Shown: one piece after another, positions 60,943-64,000 of the stretch
How the letters are laid out: each line of letters begins with the position of its first letter
How positions within the stretch are numbered: position 1 is the stretch's first letter
Assembly (NCBI RefSeq): GCF_000374025.1
Contig: NZ_KB893193.1
Coordinates: 26,673-90,672, forward strand
DNA length: 64,000 bases
Origin: Spirosoma panaciterrae DSM 21099
GTDB lineage: Bacteria; Bacteroidota; Bacteroidia; Cytophagales; Spirosomataceae
Reading direction: 5' to 3'
Program-made: the position numbers and the translations under genes
Notes under the pieces: model-generated
The model's database searches: none
Told to the model about the DNA's origin: nothing
What the model saw: the letters and a program-made list of their open reading frames with translations, nothing else

Positions 60943-62475
60943 TTATTTCTCGATCAAAACATTGGTCTGGGCGTTTGCCTCGAAGGTGTTGGCCGTATTG
61001 AGATCGGTATTGGCCGAAGCTCCATAGCTGACAAATACGCCATACCCACCACTACCACTGATTTTCGTATTCTTAATCGACATCAGGGCTTTCGTGCCGT
61101 AAATCGCAATGCTAGCTTTCTTAGCCGATACGATGACACTGCTGCCGGCGTTGCTGACCTCGGCGTTTTCCAGTTCATTCTTGCTGTCCTGCGAGTAGCA
61201 GATAATCCCTTTCCAGTAGGGGGTTGTCCGGTCAGCTCCTGTAAAGATGATTTTATTCGTTGTGGTACCTTTGGCCGACAGGTATCCGGCGGTGTTGACC
61301 CGAATGACGGCAGCGCGGTTCATTTCGATGGTAACCCCCGGCGCTAGTTTCCAGCCTGCATCGACCGAAAAGTCACCACTGATCCGATAGGGGGTTTTGT
61401 CGTTGAAACCGTTCCAGGCTACCTCGTTTGTCCCTTTGATTCCCGACGGGGTAATTTCGACAATGTTGCGACCGTTGCTGCCCGTAAAGGTGGATGCGGC
61501 ATCCAGTTTAGCTACGTTCTCGGCATTCAGCAGGATACCCGCTTCCGTGTTGCTGGTAAAGCTGTTCTGGGCAAACTCGCGCAGAATACCACCATCCAGC
61601 ACATACAGACCATAGCCATCGTTCTGCGAGAACAGGCAATTTTTCAGCGCAATCTGAGCGCGGCTGCCTCCCGACATGAACAGGGCGGCTTTCGTGGTGC
61701 TATAAACGGTACGGCTACCAGCATGCATCATCTCCACATACTCCAGGGTGTTGGCATTGCTGCCCGAGTAGAGCGACACCCCTATCCAGTAGCCTTTGGT
61801 TTTCTGCACGCCTACAAATTTGATTTTGTTTTCCGCCGTTCCTTTCGCGATCAGTAAACCACCTCCATCGTTGACGTTCATTCGTACATCGCGCTCGAAC
61901 GCAATCACTACACCCGGATTGATGGTAAGTTCGTTGTTGACATCAATGCTTTTCGTTACGATATAATCGGGCAGATCGGGATTCAGAACGCGGTCGATCA
62001 GGGTGGTTTTGACGGTTATGTTGGCCGTAATGGCTAGTGGTTCGGCTACCGAAGCCGTTATCAGCACTTTGTCCGTGCTTTTACCGTTGGCGCTGGTTAC
62101 GGCCAGTTCCAGTTCATATTCACCGACTTCGTCGGGTTTGAAGCTGGGTTTGAACGAAGCCGCATCGCTCAGAGTTACGGTACTTTTGGCAGGTTTGCGG
62201 ATCAGCGTCCACTGGTATGCCAGGGGTTTACCCTGGCTGTCGCTGGAACCTGAGCCGTCCAGATTGACTGTTTGCCCAACCTGTACCGATTGATCGGGAC
62301 CGGCACTGGCCGTGAGCGAGCCAGATGGGTTGACTTCGGTTTCTTTTTTACAGCCAGTCAGCAAAAAGAGACTGGCCATCAAAAACGAGAGGAGTAGTTT
62401 AAGCGCGACTACTGCTGGGGTATGGGTAGTGCGGGCCGGTAAGGCCAGGGTTTGGTACGTTGGTGTTGGTTTCAT
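60943..62475 (-). CDS. Lipoprotein with PKD-like and beta-helix domains
   Basis: A 510-residue lipoprotein; the hydrophobic stretch VALKLLLSFLMASLFLLTGC holds the lipobox LLTGC (Cys42). A PKD-like domain (about 60-145; ASAGPDQSVQVGQTVNLDGS) is followed by a long right-handed beta-helix-like region (about 175-505) of repeats. These include IDVNNELTINPGVVIAFERD, LLIAKGTAENKIKFVG and GGSRAQIALKNCLFSQND. Such proteins are surface-attached and may bind or act on glycans; no catalytic residues can be assigned. It lies between two LytS-type kinases. Confidence 0.85.
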   Translation of the reverse strand: MKPTPTYQTLALPARTTHTPAVVALKLLLSFLMASLFLLTGCKKETEVNPSGSLTASAGPDQSVQVGQTVNLDGSGSSDSQGKPLAYQWTLIRKPAKSTVTLSDAASFKPSFKPDEVGEYELELAVTSANGKSTDKVLITASVAEPLAITANITVKTTLIDRVLNPDLPDYIVTKSIDVNNELTINPGVVIAFERDVRMNVNDGGGLLIAKGTAENKIKFVGVQKTKGYWIGVSLYSGSNANTLEYVEMMHAGSRTVYSTTKAALFMSGGSRAQIALKNCLFSQNDGYGLYVLDGGILREFAQNSFTSNTEAGILLNAENVAKLDAASTFTGSNGRNIVEITPSGIKGTNEVAWNGFNDKTPYRISGDFSVDAGWKLAPGVTIEMNRAAVIRVNTAGYLSAKGTTTNKIIFTGADRTTPYWKGIICYSQDSKNELENAEVSNAGSSVIVSAKKASIAIYGTKALMSIKNTKISGSGGYGVFVSYGASANTDLNTANTFEANAQTNVLIEK

Positions 62476-62515
62476 GAAGAGGCCGCTTGTGCGGAGATTT
62501 GTTGTTTAACGGCAA

Positions 62516-62523
62516 CAAAGGTA
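62516..62523 (-). promoter_or_regulatory. Possible -7 promoter element of the beta-helix lipoprotein
   Basis: On the minus strand TACCTTTG (62516-62523) matches TAnnTTTG, about 40 bp before the start codon at 62475. A matching TTG at 17-20 bp is not evident. Confidence 0.45.
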
Positions 62524-62617
62524 TTTGCACGTCTTGCGGCCCGGAATAAGGAAACGGCTGAAACGGAAAAAGCCGTGGTTGAACTGACGTTGTGGGAGGT
62601 GGATTGGCGAAAACAGC

Positions 62618-63658
62618 CTATGAAGCGACGTTGATCAGCGGTAATCTGACCACAAATTGCCCGTCTGTTTCCTGAACCGTTGGCGAAGGTTGCCCCAGCA
62701 TCTGGTATTTTGCCAGAATGTTGCTCAAGCCTACCCCATTGGATAATACCCGCGCCTGCTTTTTCTGTAAGGTGTTTCGAACGGTCAGAAAGGCGTGTTT
62801 GTCGGTTTCGATACGAATGGTTAGCGGTTGATCGGCCAGAACGATATTGTGCTTGACGGCATTTTCGAGTAGCAGTTGGAGCGTTAGCGGAGGAATTTGG
62901 TAAGCCCCATATCGTTTGTCGACGTCAATGCTCAGAATAAGGCCAGCGCCATGACGGGTTTTCAGCAAGTGGTAGTACGAATCAACGAAGACCATTTCGG
63001 TCTGTAGATCGGTCAGATTCTGTTCACTGGCCCGGAGAATGTAGCGATATACCGAGCTAAGTTCTTCAGCAAACCGCTCGGCCTGCACCGGATCTTCGCC
63101 AATCAGTGAAACCAGTGAATTGAGGCTGTTGAACAGAAAGTGCGGATTGACCTGCTGCTTCAGGATGTCGAGTTGTCGTTGTACGTGCAATTCCTTCAAC
63201 TCATATTCCCGTTTCACACTCTCCTTCCATTTCTGGTAGGAGTAGATGGACTCAAAGACGCCAATGGAAAGGAGATTACAGATAAACCCGATCAGTAAGG
63301 TCCAGCGAAAAATGATGGGGTCGTAGCGATAACCAGGGACTTTGAACCAGTCGTATAGCAGAAAAATCAGGCAAACGAACAGAGCCGTCACAATGACGTA
63401 GAACAGCAGGCAATAAATGATGCGTCGGAAAGCCTGGTCGAGTTCGGTGTAGCAGTAGCGCATGTACTTCATCCAGGTATCCATGAACCAGGCAAATAGT
63501 ACAAACAGGACCGTTACACCCGCTGTTACGGGAATGAATAGCGTCGGATCGCTGAAGTAGCGAGACCCAAGAACCAGGTAGTTTGCAATGAATATCGCCG
63601 GATAACTCAACAGCATGACCAGAATGTCATAGCGATCGAGTTTATACCATTGTTTCAT
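62618..63658 (-). CDS. LytS-type sensor histidine kinase
   Basis: A 346-residue kinase with four TM helices in the first 150 residues, then VNPHFLFNSLNSLVSLIGED (phospho-His) and HATPase_c with ENAVKHNIVLADQPLT and SNGVGLSNILAKY. It is the third LytS paralogue in 7 kb. The C-terminal motif ...QPSPTVQETDGQFVVRLPLI is near that of the first kinase (QPKPTIQEADGQFVVTLPLI). Confidence 0.92.
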   Translation of the reverse strand: MKQWYKLDRYDILVMLLSYPAIFIANYLVLGSRYFSDPTLFIPVTAGVTVLFVLFAWFMDTWMKYMRYCYTELDQAFRRIIYCLLFYVIVTALFVCLIFLLYDWFKVPGYRYDPIIFRWTLLIGFICNLLSIGVFESIYSYQKWKESVKREYELKELHVQRQLDILKQQVNPHFLFNSLNSLVSLIGEDPVQAERFAEELSSVYRYILRASEQNLTDLQTEMVFVDSYYHLLKTRHGAGLILSIDVDKRYGAYQIPPLTLQLLLENAVKHNIVLADQPLTIRIETDKHAFLTVRNTLQKKQARVLSNGVGLSNILAKYQMLGQPSPTVQETDGQFVVRLPLINVAS

Positions 63659-63717
63659 GCGTTTCTGCTTCGAAGATCTACATTAAAGAAAGATTAAAAA
63701 TAGTAAGTAGTCCTCGG

Positions 63718-64000
63718 TTATTGGTTTGCATTAAAAGCACTGAAGTTGATGATCAGCTTTCTACCCACATTCACCAAACAGCGATTTAAGGCATAGGCTA
63801 AATCATCACTAGTCAAATAATCCTCAGGTCTTAGCCAGCCTCCTTTCAGATGACGCCATAGGGTTTCAGCAAGGTTAAGATGAGGGCAGTAAGCAGGCAA
63901 GAAAAACAGGTACAAACCTCTGGCTTCCCAAATCGGACGCATCCCTTGGATGTAGCCCGCTGTGTGAATCCGGGCATTGTCCAATACAATCACCGTCGAC
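63718..64000 (-). mobile_element. IS630-type transposase, C-terminal part (runs off window)
   Basis: At least 94 codons are open to the window edge. VIVLDNARIHTAGYIQG carries the second catalytic Asp of the DDE domain. YCPHLNLAETLWRHLKGGW carries the catalytic Glu. These are IS630-family signatures. The N-terminal half and the left inverted repeat lie outside the window, so the element's state cannot be judged. It ends 60 bp before the kinase gene start at 63658. Confidence 0.88.

Overview
The window looks like a chromosomal segment of a Bacteroidota bacterium of the Cytophagales, most like Spirosoma and relatives. This is inferred from several things: an alternative complex III (ACIII) plus aa3 oxidase operon, a eukaryote-type (GT3) glycogen synthase, a carotenoid hydroxylase, LytS-type orphan kinases, promoters of the Bacteroidota form TTG-N17-20-TAnnTTTG, and almost no Shine-Dalgarno sequences. 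I had no search tools, so all family names rest on reading motifs.

Layout. 1-3.4 kb: translation housekeeping (smpB, an HNH protein, rpsA, tRNA-Cys). 3.6-20.8 kb: one 17-gene co-directional block from a clear promoter (3582-3614) to a clear terminator (20781-20804). It encodes ACIII (actABCDEF), cytochrome oxidase subunits II, I, III, III-like and IV, haem O and haem A synthases, and the assembly factors Sco and CtaM/DUF420, followed by two small uncharacterised membrane proteins. This is a nearly self-contained quinol-to-oxygen respiratory module. 20.9-24.3 kb: ECF sigma factor, membrane anti-sigma-like protein, outer-membrane barrel and an epimerase-like protein. 24.3-34.4 kb: envelope and sugar genes (glycosyltransferase, LpxH-like phosphoesterase, NeuD-like acyltransferase, GDP-fucose synthase, fructosamine-kinase-like protein, AnmK) with a DEAD-box helicase and secreted repeat proteins. 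34.5-43.6 kb: accessory-looking genes (membrane protein, PAS kinase, GNAT, VOC protein with a divergent GlxA-type regulator, two lipoproteins of which one is frameshifted, exported Tpx). 43.9-56.9 kb: metabolism and chaperones (mog, glycogen synthase, asparaginase, purU, cutC, crtZ, OPT transporter, P1 peptidase, cbpM-cbpA). 57-63.7 kb: three paralogous LytS-type histidine kinases without response regulators, interleaved with a flavin monooxygenase and a beta-helix lipoprotein. The window ends inside an IS630-type transposase.

The most interesting structures lie between the genes. The rpsA leader can fold into a geometrically sound H-type pseudoknot just before the start codon. A ~95-bp element with GTAG/CTAC ends occurs twice between convergent genes and supplies the TAG stop codons of three of the four genes around it. 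At least eight other long intergenic palindromes have unrelated arm sequences.
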